Positions 16,075 through 24,950 of a DNA stretch of 28,617 bases are shown in pieces. The notes below the pieces were generated by a model. That model worked only from the letters and a program-made list of their open reading frames with translations. It was not told the DNA's origin and did no database searches. The stretch lies in contig DDQZ01000073.1 of the NCBI GenBank assembly GCA_002343505.1, forward strand, positions 1-28,617, written 5' to 3'. The stretch comes from Verrucomicrobiaceae bacterium UBA2429 (GTDB lineage Bacteria > Verrucomicrobiota > Verrucomicrobiia > Verrucomicrobiales > Verrucomicrobiaceae). Position 1 is the stretch's first letter. The number at the start of each line of letters is the position of its first letter. Position numbers and translations under genes: made by a program.

Positions 16075-17135
16075 GCGCCCGCAGTTACGATGTGGAGGTC
16101 GGGCGCGGGCTGCTCAGCCGCATCGGCGTGGTGGCCAGGGAAAAATTCCCCGGCAGCGCCAGGACCGCCGTCATCACCGACTCGAATGTCGCCCCGCTTT
16201 ATGCCGAGGCCGTGCTCGCCAGCCTGCGCGCCGCGGGCATCACCCCGCGCCTCATCACCGTGCCGGCGGGTGAGACCAGCAAATCCCTCCCGCACGCCGA
16301 GACCGTCTGCGCGGAGATGGCGCGCTCCGGCCTGGACCGCAAAAGCTTCGCCATCGCCCTCGGCGGCGGCGTCATCGGCGACCTCGGCGGCTTTTGCGCC
16401 AGCATCTACCAGCGCGGCATCCCCTACATCCAGATGCCCACCACCGTGCTCTCCCAGGTGGACAGCTCCGTGGGCGGCAAGACCGGGGTGAACCTGCCCG
16501 ACGCCAAAAACATGGTCGGCAACTTCCACCAGCCGGCCCATGTCATCGCCGATGTGGACACCCTCTCCAGCCTGCCCCGGCGCGAATGGAACGAGGGCTT
16601 CGCCGAGATCATCAAGCACGCCTGCATCCGCGATGCCGCCATGCTGCCCGCCATTGAGCAGGCCGGCCGGGGCGGCGGCGAACTCGTGGAGCTCATCCGG
16701 CGGAACATCGCCATCAAAGCCCGCATCGTCGAAGCCGACGAGCACGAGACCACCGGCCTGCGCGCCCTGCTGAACTTCGGCCACACCCTCGGCCACGCCA
16801 TCGAGGCCGCCGCCGGTTATGGCGGCATGCTGCATGGCGAGGCCATCGCCCTCGGCCTTCGCGCCGCCCTTTACCTCTCCACCCGTCTGAGCGGCCTGTC
16901 GGAAAGTGAAGCCGCCCGCGTGCTCGACCTCCTGCGCCTCTATCAGTTGCCCTTGGTCTTGGAAAAAACCTTCCCGCCGGAGGAAATCCTGCGCATCACC
17001 CGCATGGACAAAAAATTCGAGTCCGGCAAAATCCGCTTCGTGCTCTTGAAGCAGCTCGGCGAGGCCTTTGTCAGCAGCGAAGTCACCGAGGCGCACCTGC
17101 TGAAAGCCCTGGAGGAGCTCGGCTCAGCCCTTTGA
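16032..17135 (+). CDS. aroB: 3-dehydroquinate synthase
   Basis: AroB converts DAHP to 3-dehydroquinate, the second step of the shikimate pathway, using NAD and a divalent metal. The 367-residue protein shows the NAD-binding GETSKSL and ALGGGVIGDLGGF motifs, the phosphate-binding PTTVLSQVDSSVGGKTGVN stretch, and the metal ligands: Glu192 in GFAEIIKH, His251 in NFGHTLGH and His268 in LHGEAIALG. The length is normal for the family. ATG 16032 lies inside the end of miaA (43-base overlap) and gives a usual N-terminus; longer in-frame starts would extend further into miaA. It is followed 57 bases later by the dehydratase gene on the same strand. Confidence 0.97.
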   Translation: MSASTPAATVHVSLGARSYDVEVGRGLLSRIGVVAREKFPGSARTAVITDSNVAPLYAEAVLASLRAAGITPRLITVPAGETSKSLPHAETVCAEMARSGLDRKSFAIALGGGVIGDLGGFCASIYQRGIPYIQMPTTVLSQVDSSVGGKTGVNLPDAKNMVGNFHQPAHVIADVDTLSSLPRREWNEGFAEIIKHACIRDAAMLPAIEQAGRGGGELVELIRRNIAIKARIVEADEHETTGLRALLNFGHTLGHAIEAAAGYGGMLHGEAIALGLRAALYLSTRLSGLSESEAARVLDLLRLYQLPLVLEKTFPPEEILRITRMDKKFESGKIRFVLLKQLGEAFVSSEVTEAHLLKALEELGSAL

Positions 17136-17192
17136 GAAAACCCGCGCCCTTTGCCTGACCCGGATCAACCCCTCCGCTACCCACCAATTACC

Positions 17193-18917
17193 ATGACCCG
17201 CAAGACCTCCGAACAACTCCGCTCCTACCGCTGGTATGGCCGTGACGAACTCCGCGCCTTCGGCCACCGCTCCCGTGCCAAGCAGGCCGGCTGGGGCGCG
17301 GAGGATTATGCGGGCAAGCCCGTCATCGGCATCCTCAACTCCTGGTCCGAGCAGAACTCCTGCCACATGCACCTGAAGCTCACCGCCGACGCCGTGCGCC
17401 GCGGCATCCTCCAGGCCGGCGGGCACCCGATGGAGATCCCCGTGCTATCCGCCGGCGAGCAGCTCACCAAGCCCACCGCCATGTTTCACCGCAACCTGCT
17501 CGCCATGGAGACCGAGGAGGTGCTGCGCGCCAACCCGCTCGACGCCGCCGTGCTCCTCGGCGGGTGCGACAAGTCCACCCCCGGCCTGCTCATGGGCGCC
17601 TTCAGCATGGACATCCCCGTCATTTACATGCCCTGCGGCCCCATGATCAAAGGCAACTGGCGCGGCGAGACCCTCGGCTCCGGCAGCGATGTCTGGAAGT
17701 ACTGGGATGAAAAACGCGCCGGCAACCTCACCTGGGAGGAATGGTGCGAGATCGAGGACGGCATCGCCCGCAGCCCCGGCCACTGCATGACCATGGGTAC
17801 CGCCTCCACCCTCACCGCCCTCGCCGAGACCCTCGGCCTCAGCATCCCCGGTGCATCCTCCATCCCTGCTGTGGACAGCGCCCACCTGCGCATCGCCGCC
17901 GCCGCTGGCCGCCAGATCGTGGAAAATGCCTGGCTCGATCTCAAGCCCTCAGCCCTTGTCACCGAGCGCTCCTTTGAAAACGCCATCGCCGTGGACATGG
18001 CCCTGGGCGGCAGCACGAACGCCATCGTCCACCTCATCGCCATGGCAGGCCGCCTCGGCATCCCGCTGCCCTTGGAGAAATTCGACGAAATCTCCCGCCG
18101 TGTGCCACTGCTCGCGAATCTGCGCCCCGCCGGCAAATACCTCATGGAGGAGTTTTATCATGCGGGCGGCATCAAAGCCCTGCTTCACGTCATGAGGGAT
18201 CTCCTCCACATGGACGAGCGCACCATCACCGGCCTCACGCTTGGCGAAAACGTCGCCGGCTGCGAGATCCACGACAAAGACGTGATCCGCACGCCTGACA
18301 ACGCTCTCCAGCCCGACGGCGGCACCGCCATCCTGCGCGGCAACCTCTGCCCGAACGGAGCCGTCATCAAACACGCCGCCGCCACACCCGCCCTGTGCCA
18401 GCACACCGGCCCCGCTCTGGTCTTCGACAGCTACCCGCAGATGAAGGCCGCCATCGAGGACATGGACCTCGATGTCACCCCGGACACCGTGCTCATCCTG
18501 CGCAATGCCGGCCCTGTGGGCGCGCCCGGCATGCCCGAGTGGGGCCAGCTCCCCATCCCGAAAAAACTCATTCTCCAGGGCGTGCGCGACATGGTGCGCC
18601 TCAGTGACAGCCGCATGTCCGGCACCAGCTACGGCGCTTGCGTGCTCCACATCGCCCCCGAGAGCGCCGTCGGCGGCCCCCTGGCCCTGGTCGAAAATGG
18701 CGACCTTGTCGAGCTCGACGTCGCCGCCCGCCGCCTCCACCTCCATGTCAGCGATGAGGAACTGGCCAAACGCCGCGCCCACTGGCAGCCCGCACCGCCG
18801 CGTTATCATCGCGGCTATGCCAGGCTCTTCATCGAGCACGTCACCCAGGCCGATGAAGGCGCCGACTTCGACTTCCTCCAGCACGGCCCGCCCGTGCCGG
18901 AGCCGGAGATCTTTTGA
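17193..18917 (+). CDS. IlvD/Edd-family dehydratase, sugar-acid (L-arabinonate) type
   Basis: A 574-residue enzyme of the Fe-S dihydroxy-acid/6-phosphogluconate dehydratase family. The overall text resembles bacterial L-arabinonate dehydratase more than valine-pathway IlvD: RSYRWYGRDELRAFGHRS near the start, GGCDKSTPGLLMG, the SPGHCMTMGTAST motif, GGSTNAIVHL, YLMEEFYHAGG and RLSDSRMSGTSYG (catalytic Ser region). The likely [2Fe-2S] ligands are Cys57, Cys125 and Cys198; their spacing (68, 73) equals that of Cys59/Cys127/Cys200 of the Rhizobium L-arabinonate dehydratase as I recall it. This supports the ATG at 17193 over one at 17151. The reaction would be loss of water from an aldonic acid to give a 2-keto-3-deoxy acid. 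The exact substrate cannot be told from sequence; a role in branched-chain amino acid synthesis is possible but less likely. Confidence 0.88.
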   Translation: MTRKTSEQLRSYRWYGRDELRAFGHRSRAKQAGWGAEDYAGKPVIGILNSWSEQNSCHMHLKLTADAVRRGILQAGGHPMEIPVLSAGEQLTKPTAMFHRNLLAMETEEVLRANPLDAAVLLGGCDKSTPGLLMGAFSMDIPVIYMPCGPMIKGNWRGETLGSGSDVWKYWDEKRAGNLTWEEWCEIEDGIARSPGHCMTMGTASTLTALAETLGLSIPGASSIPAVDSAHLRIAAAAGRQIVENAWLDLKPSALVTERSFENAIAVDMALGGSTNAIVHLIAMAGRLGIPLPLEKFDEISRRVPLLANLRPAGKYLMEEFYHAGGIKALLHVMRDLLHMDERTITGLTLGENVAGCEIHDKDVIRTPDNALQPDGGTAILRGNLCPNGAVIKHAAATPALCQHTGPALVFDSYPQMKAAIEDMDLDVTPDTVLILRNAGPVGAPGMPEWGQLPIPKKLILQGVRDMVRLSDSRMSGTSYGACVLHIAPESAVGGPLALVENGDLVELDVAARRLHLHVSDEELAKRRAHWQPAPPRYHRGYARLFIEHVTQADEGADFDFLQHGPPVPEPEIF

Positions 18918-19013
18918 GACCAACCGCCAAGAATCTTTCGGCCTTGCGACTGAAGTAGAACAAAAATGCGTCTCCAGACATGGAGCAGCCAAGCACTGTC
19001 ACTTCTGACAAAA

Positions 19014-19041
19014 AGCCCCGTGGCCGATCAGCCACGGGGCT
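19014..19041. terminator. bidirectional intrinsic terminator
   Basis: A perfect 11-bp stem (19014-19024 with 19031-19041) and a 6-base loop lie between two converging genes that end at 18917 and 19063. On the minus strand the stem is followed by a run of five T; on the plus strand by a pyrimidine-rich, T-containing stretch (TTGCTTCTCTT). It is placed to stop transcription from both sides. Confidence 0.9.
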
Positions 19042-19062
19042 TGCTTCTCTTCCACCTCTCCA

Positions 19063-20892
19063 TCAACGGGCAGGCCAGACACTGAGAGCGCCCGCGCCGG
19101 CATGAGGTCCGGCACCACTCAGCAGGCGGCGCGCCTCAATGCCAAGTTCAGGCCGTTTCATGATGTCAAAATGGTTCGTAAAATTCCATGCCCCGGAATA
19201 CATGCGATACCAGCCCCCGCGCTGATCAATGCGGCCATTTTCATCCCTCATGATGGTGTGGTCGAAAGGCTCCATCATCTCCGCATTGACCACTTGGCGG
19301 CGGGCCAGGCGTTCCTCGATGGCCACAGGGCCGGAAAACAATCCAATACCCAGCGCTGAGTCAATTCCCACCATGCCGTCGTTATCAGTCTCCTGGTCAG
19401 CAGCATTGCGCAGGTAGTAAGTTGGAACTCCTTCGAAAAGTGACAAAGGCCGCTCTCCAGGCTGAGACATGCGCGGGCGCATCCCCGGAAAGTATACCAC
19501 ATAAGAACGGCGCACGAGATCCAGCGGTTTGGCTCCGGTGCCGCCATTCAGGATGCGACCCCAGTCCATGAACACGCCGTTGTGAATCACATAATCCAGC
19601 CCCATCAAACCGCCTGCGGAAGCCGCCGCGACGCGGATGTCAGGGATGCTGCTCTCCAGACGGCCGGCAAAGTCGCGGACATCGGCGCCGTCCGTGCGGC
19701 CAAGCTGGAAGAAAACCCCGCCGGGACTGCGTCCGCCGTAGAGGTAGAGGGGGATGCGTGTGCCATCTGTCCGGGCCATGTTTTTTGGATGCAGCGGACC
19801 GTTGTTCAGCCCGTTCACAAAGGCGGTGCTCAGGTGTCCCAGATCATCTTCCCCGTTGCTGATCGCTTCCTTGGCGGCGCTGAAATCCACCGGAACAGCT
19901 TCGGGCAGGGTGATGCCCAACAAGGCGGCGACGGAGCGGGTCTGGTTCCAGGCCTCCACGACCTGGTTGGCAAAGCCCTCGGCATTGTCTATGGCCGCGC
20001 GCACCTCCTGAAAGACATCCGCCACGGGGCTGCCCGTGTGAGGAGTGCTGATGGTCATCGCAAAGCGCGTGTCATTGCGCAGCTCTTCAATGAAAAGCCT
20101 CTCCTCCGGGCTGAGCCGGTAGCCTGCCACCTGGCCCTCCGGGTTGCTCAGGAGGTAACGGATGACCAGCCCGCCCTTGCTATGCCCTGCCAGCACCACA
20201 TAAGGCTCGCGTCCGGCATAAGCGGCGAACGCATCGCGAAGCGCCCTGATTTCCCGCAAGACCTGGCCCGCCATCTGTCCAAGGGCGATGGAGCCGTCCG
20301 CACGCACGAGCGCGGCCGCCGTGCCGGTGAAACGTCCGCGCAGTGGGGCGGGGTCAGCCCCAAAGGCGAACTGGTTGGAAATGCGGTCGTTTTCAATCCG
20401 GGCCAGCTTCCATGCCGCCGGTCCCATCAGGCGGTTCGCGCCTCCTCCGTCCATGGTGAACAAACTGCCGGCTCCGCCCAGCATGGCGGAGACAAAGGGG
20501 AAATCCCAGTAAAAGCGCGAGTAGCCGACCGTGCCTGGACGGTTGCTGAGACCGGTCTGCGGAAGAGGTGGGTCGAAAACACCGGGCTCATCCCCAGGAC
20601 GGGCAGTGCGACCGTGGATGAGCAGCACGAGAGTCGGGCGGGAGTTGCGCGCCTGCGGACTGAAGTCCGGACGAAAACTGGCCCGCTGGCGGATAACGGC
20701 AATTTGTCCGGCTGTGAGCTGGAAGCCGCCTTGTGGCGAAAACGTGCCGCCGCCAAGGCCGGGAAGCGGTGGTGTCAGATCGAGACCTCCGGCCCCCCAG
20801 GTTTGACTGGCCATGAGGGCGACGATGACGGCGCTCTTGCCAGCTTTGAAGATGGATTGGAGCGCTTTGATGATGATGATGTCAGGTTGCAT
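19063..20892 (-). CDS. secreted alpha/beta hydrolase (lipase/esterase-like)
   Basis: A 609-residue protein with a hydrophobic export segment (about residues 16-33, ending near TWGAGG). The alpha/beta-hydrolase core shows an early strand LVLLIHGR (oxyanion-hole HG) and the nucleophile elbow GHSKGG with Ser238, followed by MTISTPHTGSPVADVF, the usual lipase segment after the nucleophile. The second half includes a His-containing stretch EPFDHTIMRDENG that may supply the catalytic His. I cannot assign a substrate; triacylglycerol lipase, polyester hydrolase or acyltransferase are all possible. Between residues ~85 and 215 it holds an insertion larger than that in typical lipases. It stands alone between a terminator and a 245-base gap, and uses slightly less GC-biased codons than its neighbours. 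Confidence 0.8.
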   Translation of the reverse strand: MQPDIIIIKALQSIFKAGKSAVIVALMASQTWGAGGLDLTPPLPGLGGGTFSPQGGFQLTAGQIAVIRQRASFRPDFSPQARNSRPTLVLLIHGRTARPGDEPGVFDPPLPQTGLSNRPGTVGYSRFYWDFPFVSAMLGGAGSLFTMDGGGANRLMGPAAWKLARIENDRISNQFAFGADPAPLRGRFTGTAAALVRADGSIALGQMAGQVLREIRALRDAFAAYAGREPYVVLAGHSKGGLVIRYLLSNPEGQVAGYRLSPEERLFIEELRNDTRFAMTISTPHTGSPVADVFQEVRAAIDNAEGFANQVVEAWNQTRSVAALLGITLPEAVPVDFSAAKEAISNGEDDLGHLSTAFVNGLNNGPLHPKNMARTDGTRIPLYLYGGRSPGGVFFQLGRTDGADVRDFAGRLESSIPDIRVAAASAGGLMGLDYVIHNGVFMDWGRILNGGTGAKPLDLVRRSYVVYFPGMRPRMSQPGERPLSLFEGVPTYYLRNAADQETDNDGMVGIDSALGIGLFSGPVAIEERLARRQVVNAEMMEPFDHTIMRDENGRIDQRGGWYRMYSGAWNFTNHFDIMKRPELGIEARRLLSGAGPHAGAGALSVWPAR

Positions 20893-21033
20893 GATGATTC
20901 AGGGTGTGAGTGTTGGCGGGATCGGAATCGTTTGTTCCGTGTCCTCATCCCCCTGATGCGGGTCGCTCAGCGAACTTGCGCAAATGCTGAAAAAAACCTC
21001 AATCTGCCTCCCGTCATTCTTCGGAAGACACGT

Positions 21034-21054
21034 GACATCCCGTCGGGGGATGTC
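21034..21054 (-). terminator. hairpin downstream of purT
   Basis: GACATCCC/GGGATGTC forms a perfect 8-bp stem with a 5-base loop, 83 bases beyond the purT stop on its strand. No T-run follows, so termination would need a factor, or the hairpin may act on the mRNA leader of the hydrolase gene downstream. The rest of the 245-base gap (20893-21137) shows no gene. Confidence 0.4.
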
Positions 21055-21137
21055 GTTGGAGAGCACTTTCAGACCACGACATGGCGGACTGTGCGCGGTT
21101 GAAAAGGTGTGGATATTTTCAGGTCAGCCTTGCTAAC

Positions 21138-22319
21138 TCACAGCCGGATCTCCATCGCCGTGGCGGCCCGGTGCGCTTTGGCGCGGGCGGTGTTGATGTT
21201 TTCCGCGCGGGCCAGCGTCACGGCCATGCGGCGCTGGCCGCTGACACTTGGCTTGCCGAACAAACGAAGCTGCGTGTCCGACTCGGCCAGCACTTGATCG
21301 AGCGCGCCGAACTGCACCATGCTCGACTCGCCCTCCACCAGGACCGCGCAGCTCGCGCTGGGGCCGTGCTGGTGGATGTTCGGTATCGGCAGGCCGAGAA
21401 TGGCGCGCACATGCAGGGCGAACTCGGACAAGTCCTGCGAGATCAGCGTCACCAGCCCGGTGTCGTGCGGACGCGGGGACACCTCGCTGAAGATCACGTC
21501 ATCGCCCTTGATGAAAAGCTCCACGCCAAACAGCCCGCGCCCGCCGAGCGCCCCGGTGATCTTTCCCGCCATCTCCTGCGCCGACTCCAGCGCCTTGTGC
21601 GACATGGGATGCGGCTGCCAGGACTCGCGGTAGTCGCCCTTGATCTGGGTGTGGCCCACCGGCGCGCAAAAGCTGGTGCCGCCGGCGTGGCGCACGGTGA
21701 GCATGGTGATCTCGTAATCAAACTCGACGAAACCCTCGACAATGACCTTCCCCTTCCCCGCGCGCCCGCCCTCCTGCGCGTATTTCCAGGATGGCCCGAT
21801 GTCGGCGGCGGTTTTCACAACGCTCTGCCCCTTGCCGCTGCTGCTCATGATCGGCTTCACCACGCAGGGCATGCCGATTTTTTCAATCGCCGCGCGGAAC
21901 TCCTCCTCCGTCTGCGCGAACACGTAGGGCGAGGTTTTCAATCCCAGTTCCTCGGCGGCCAGGCGGCGGATGCCCTCGCGGTTCATGGTGAGCTGCGCGG
22001 CGCGCGCGGTGGGCACCACGGTGAAGCCCTCCGCCTCCAGCTCCACCAGCGTGCCGGTGGCGATGGCCTCGATCTCCGGGATGATGAGGCCGGGCTTCTC
22101 CACCTCCACCAGCCGGCGCAGCGCCTCGCCATCCAGCATGGAGATCACATGGCTGCGGTGCGCCACCTGCATGGCGGGCGCGTTCGCGTAGCGGTCCACG
22201 GCGATGACCTCGACGCCGAGGCGCTGCAGTTCGATGACGACCTCCTTGCCCAGCTCCCCGGAGCCGAGGAGCATGGCTTTGGTGGCGGAGGAGGAAAGCG
22301 GGGTGCCGATGCGGGACAT
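21138..22319 (-). CDS. purT: formate-dependent phosphoribosylglycinamide formyltransferase
   Basis: PurT makes formyl-GAR from GAR, formate and ATP in purine synthesis, the formate-using alternative to PurN. The 393-residue protein has the ATP-grasp fold: [20 protein letters not shown] and [22 protein letters not shown] at the N-terminus, [16 protein letters not shown] as the glycine-rich ATP loop, [22 protein letters not shown], and [27 protein letters not shown] with the metal-binding acidic residues. Starting at 22319 (MSRIGTPLS) aligns with the Escherichia coli N-terminus; ATGs at 22328 and 22331 add only 3-4 residues. The gene lies 54 bases after the DedA-like gene on the same strand, so it probably shares its transcript. 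Confidence 0.97.
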   Translation of the reverse strand: MSRIGTPLSSSATKAMLLGSGELGKEVVIELQRLGVEVIAVDRYANAPAMQVAHRSHVISMLDGEALRRLVEVEKPGLIIPEIEAIATGTLVELEAEGFTVVPTARAAQLTMNREGIRRLAAEELGLKTSPYVFAQTEEEFRAAIEKIGMPCVVKPIMSSSGKGQSVVKTAADIGPSWKYAQEGGRAGKGKVIVEGFVEFDYEITMLTVRHAGGTSFCAPVGHTQIKGDYRESWQPHPMSHKALESAQEMAGKITGALGGRGLFGVELFIKGDDVIFSEVSPRPHDTGLVTLISQDLSEFALHVRAILGLPIPNIHQHGPSASCAVLVEGESSMVQFGALDQVLAESDTQLRLFGKPSVSGQRRMAVTLARAENINTARAKAHRAATAMEIRL

Positions 22320-22373
22320 GCCGCCCATCATGACAAGGCGCGGCCCGCGCGCAAGAGACGCGGCCCGGAGCGC

Positions 22374-23003
22374 TCACTTTCGCAGCCGTCTCAAAGCCGC
22401 CAGCCACAGCGCCGCAGGCGCCACGGCGCTGAGGGTGAGCGCCAGCGCGGGGCTTTCATGCCCCATGTGCCCGATGGCGGCAAAGGCGAAGCCGAGCGGC
22501 AGCGAGCCGCAGGCCAGCGCGGGAAAAAAGACGCGCCGCCTCATGCCGCACAGCCCCGCCAGGCAGGCCACCGCCTCGGGCAAAACAGGCGTCCAGCGCG
22601 AGAGGGCCACGAGCCAGCCGCCGTGCCGTTCAAACAGCACCCCGCCCCTTTTCAAACCCTCCTCCCCCGCGATCCACACCGCCGCTCCATGGCCCAGACG
22701 GCGGCAGAGAAAATACGCGGCGGCCCCCGAAAGCATGGACCCCGCCGCGGCGATGCAGCCCCCCAGGAGCCAGCCGTATTTCCAGCCCAGCGCGGACATG
22801 ACCACGGTGCCGGGGATGGGCAGCACGATGTCGGCCACCAGCAGCGCGACGCCCGCCAGCCAGGCCCAGGAGCCGTAGTTCTCCATCCATGCGCGCGCGC
22901 CCTCCAGGCTCAGCATGGACTCAAACGCCTCCCCCCAGATGAGGAAGGGCAGGATGATCCCAGCCAGCAGCAGGATGACCAGAAGTGTGAGGGAGTGACG
23001 CAT
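22374..23003 (-). CDS. DedA/VTT-domain membrane protein
   Basis: A 209-residue polytopic membrane protein with about five hydrophobic segments. The VTT/DedA (SNARE-associated) motifs are visible: ADIVLPIPGTVVMSALGW with the re-entrant proline-rich loop, and LSRWTPVLPEAVACLAGLCGM, equivalent to the conserved arginine/proline loop. The family takes part in phospholipid flipping, membrane potential and envelope integrity; the particular substrate cannot be read from sequence. Its ATG overlaps the cinA stop by one base (TGATG), so translation is coupled. It is shorter than some DedA proteins and close to the TVP38/YqaA-like size. Confidence 0.85.
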   Translation of the reverse strand: MRHSLTLLVILLLAGIILPFLIWGEAFESMLSLEGARAWMENYGSWAWLAGVALLVADIVLPIPGTVVMSALGWKYGWLLGGCIAAAGSMLSGAAAYFLCRRLGHGAAVWIAGEEGLKRGGVLFERHGGWLVALSRWTPVLPEAVACLAGLCGMRRRVFFPALACGSLPLGFAFAAIGHMGHESPALALTLSAVAPAALWLAALRRLRK

Positions 23004-24256
23004 CAGCCGGGCAGCGGCAGACCATGCAGGCGGCGGCGCAGCATTTCCAGCGCGGCCTGGGAGGTGAGCAGCTTGAAGCGGTCCCGCGCGCCTGGATAAA
23101 AGAAGCGCCGCGCCGCCGTCTCGCATCCCTTCGAGGCCAGCGCCACCCACACCGTGCCGACAGGCTTTTCCTCCGTGCCGCCCGCGGGTCCGGCGATGCC
23201 GGTGACCGCCAGCGCGTGATCCGCCCCTGAAGCGGCCAGGCAGCCCTCGGCCATGGCGCGCGCCACTTCCGCGCTCACCGCGCCATGAGTTTCAATGAGG
23301 TCCGCCGGCACGCCGAGGTGCTTTTGCTTGGCCTCGTTGGCATAAGTCACCAAGCCGTGCCCGAAGACAGCCGAGGAGCCGCTGACATCGGTGACGCGGT
23401 TCGCAATCGCCCCGCCGGTGCAGGATTCGGCGGTGGCCAGCCACTCGCCGCGCGCGGCCAGCGCATGCACCACCACCTCCTCGATCACACGGCGGTCCTC
23501 GGACAAAATGAATTCCCCCAGCCGCTCGCGCACGATCCGCGCGCCGGCGTCCACAGTCTCTTGCGGCCCTGCGAGCCGCACATCCACATCGCCCTTGCCG
23601 ATGCAGTAGCCCAGCTCCAGGCGCGGCACGGCTTCGAGCTGTTTTTCCACCGCCTCCACGATGTCGGACTCGCCGATGCCGGTGAGCCGCAGATACAGGA
23701 CGCGGCGGCTCTCCCCGTCGGGCAGCAGCGCGCGCAGGCGCGGCTCGACCTCGTTCTCCACCATCGGCTTCAACTCCCGCGGCGGGCCGGGCAGCAGAAA
23801 AAGGTGCGCCTTCCATCCGCGCGCCGCCCCGAGCTGAGCCGGGAAGTAAAGCCCGGGCGCTGTGCCGAATGGATTCATCAACACCTGCGCACCCGCGGGC
23901 ACCATGGCCTGGCGCAGCGTGGCGGAGGTCACAGGTTTGCCGCGCTTGGAAAAGTAGGCGTCCAGATGGCTCGTCACCGCCGCGTCCTGCCGCAGCTCCA
24001 GTCCAAGCAAATCCGCGGCGGACTCGCGCGTCACGTCGTCATTGGTCGGGCCGAGCCCGCCGGAAACGAGCACGACATCGGAGCGCGCGGCGGCCTCGGC
24101 GATGGCCTCCCTCACCGCGCCGCCGTCGGGGACGATGGTCTGGCGCGCCACTTCGAGACCGAGCGCGGCCATGCGCTGCCCGATCCATGCGGCGTTCGTG
24201 TTGATGACATCACCGATGCATAGCTCGGTGCCGGTGTTGACGAGTTCGATGCGCAT
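23003..24256 (-). CDS. cinA: CinA-family nicotinamide-nucleotide amidohydrolase
   Basis: A two-domain protein of 417 residues starting at 24256 (MRIELVNTGTEL). An N-terminal molybdopterin-binding-like (MoCF/COG1058) domain has NTGTELCIGDVINTN and SGGLGPTNDDVT, found in ADP-ribose/NAD-metabolite hydrolases. The C-terminal PncC domain (from about residue 250) has ESCTGGAIANRVTDVSGSS, the nicotinamide mononucleotide deamidase signature, and AVTGIAGPAGGTEEKPVGTVW. It recycles NMN and related nucleotides in the cytoplasm; the name refers to a competence link in other bacteria. An upstream in-frame ATG at 24280 adds 8 residues and is less likely. A 5-bp hairpin with a GCTC loop (24276-24289) sits between ndk and this gene. 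Confidence 0.95.
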   Translation of the reverse strand: MRIELVNTGTELCIGDVINTNAAWIGQRMAALGLEVARQTIVPDGGAVREAIAEAAARSDVVLVSGGLGPTNDDVTRESAADLLGLELRQDAAVTSHLDAYFSKRGKPVTSATLRQAMVPAGAQVLMNPFGTAPGLYFPAQLGAARGWKAHLFLLPGPPRELKPMVENEVEPRLRALLPDGESRRVLYLRLTGIGESDIVEAVEKQLEAVPRLELGYCIGKGDVDVRLAGPQETVDAGARIVRERLGEFILSEDRRVIEEVVVHALAARGEWLATAESCTGGAIANRVTDVSGSSAVFGHGLVTYANEAKQKHLGVPADLIETHGAVSAEVARAMAEGCLAASGADHALAVTGIAGPAGGTEEKPVGTVWVALASKGCETAARRFFYPGARDRFKLLTSQAALEMLRRRLHGLPLPG

Positions 24257-24334
24257 GGGCGTGTGAGTTTGGCAGGGCACGCTCGTGCCGCCTGTCCATC
24301 CGCATGAGGAACGAGCGCGCGGCGCGCGGCGGCA

Positions 24335-24760
24335 TCAATAGTTGAAGATTTCGCCGTCCTTGAAGAAGCGCCTCAGCTCGATGGCCGCCGCCTCGGGCGA
24401 GTCTGAGGCATGGACCACGTTGGTCATTTTGTCCGAGCCGAAATCACCCCGGATGGTGCCTTTCGGCGCGGCCTTCGAGTCCGTGGGGCCGAGCAGGTCG
24501 CGCACATGGGAGATGACATTTTCACCGCCGAGGGCCACGGCGATGACGGGCTTGCTCTTCATGAAGCCGGCCACGTCGGGGAAGAAGGGCTTGTCGGCGA
24601 TGTGGGCGTAGTGCTCCTTCAAAAGCTCGTCGGTGAGCTGGATCATCTTGATGCCGCGCACGCGGAAGCCCTCGGCCTCCAGGCGCTTGAGGACTTCGCC
24701 ATTGAGACCTTGGGCGACGCAGTCGGGCTTGAGCAGGAGAAGGGAGGTTTCTTGAGCCAT
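24335..24760 (-). CDS. ndk: nucleoside diphosphate kinase
   Basis: Ndk transfers the gamma phosphate of ATP to nucleoside diphosphates through a phosphohistidine. The 141-residue protein has the complete family pattern: LLLLKPDCV near the start, HYAHIADKPFFPDV, KPVIAVALGGENVI, the GTIRGDFG segment, and the active site NVVHASDS with catalytic His117. Length and histidine position are normal. It is the first gene of the minus-strand series and is separated by 190 bases from the divergent GldG-like gene. A candidate promoter lies at 24797-24825. No Shine-Dalgarno is evident. Confidence 0.98.
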   Translation of the reverse strand: MAQETSLLLLKPDCVAQGLNGEVLKRLEAEGFRVRGIKMIQLTDELLKEHYAHIADKPFFPDVAGFMKSKPVIAVALGGENVISHVRDLLGPTDSKAAPKGTIRGDFGSDKMTNVVHASDSPEAAAIELRRFFKDGEIFNY

Positions 24761-24796
24761 GAGGGGTGTTTTTTTATCTGGGAAAAAAGGGGCCGG

Positions 24797-24825
24797 ATAG
24801 TGCTGTCCGCGCCCTGGAGAGTCAA
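24797..24825 (-). promoter_or_regulatory. putative sigma-70-type promoter of ndk
   Basis: Read on the minus strand, TTGACT (24825-24820) and CACTAT (24802-24797) are separated by 17 bases. The -35 matches five of six consensus positions and the -10 three of six. The expected start lies about 30 bases before the ndk ATG. Confidence 0.35.
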
Positions 24826-24950
24826 GGTGGAAGATGGCGCGGCGCCGCGTCCCGCAAAGCAGCCGGAGGAAGGCGCGCGACTTTTGAAAAGAGAGTTCGG
24901 CGGTTGCCCTCCGGGTAGGATGGGCTTTGTTGGCCCCTCCCATTTTGCCA

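Noticed and set aside
21081..23099. A 672-codon plus-strand open frame opposite purT and the DedA-like gene.
   Set aside because: Composition is His/Arg/Gly/Ala-rich with no motifs, while the opposite strand encodes well-conserved proteins.
24276..24289. Terminator between ndk and cinA.
   Set aside because: The stem is only 5 bp with no T-run on the transcribed strand, and the genes are close and co-directional. It was mentioned with cinA but not listed as a terminator.
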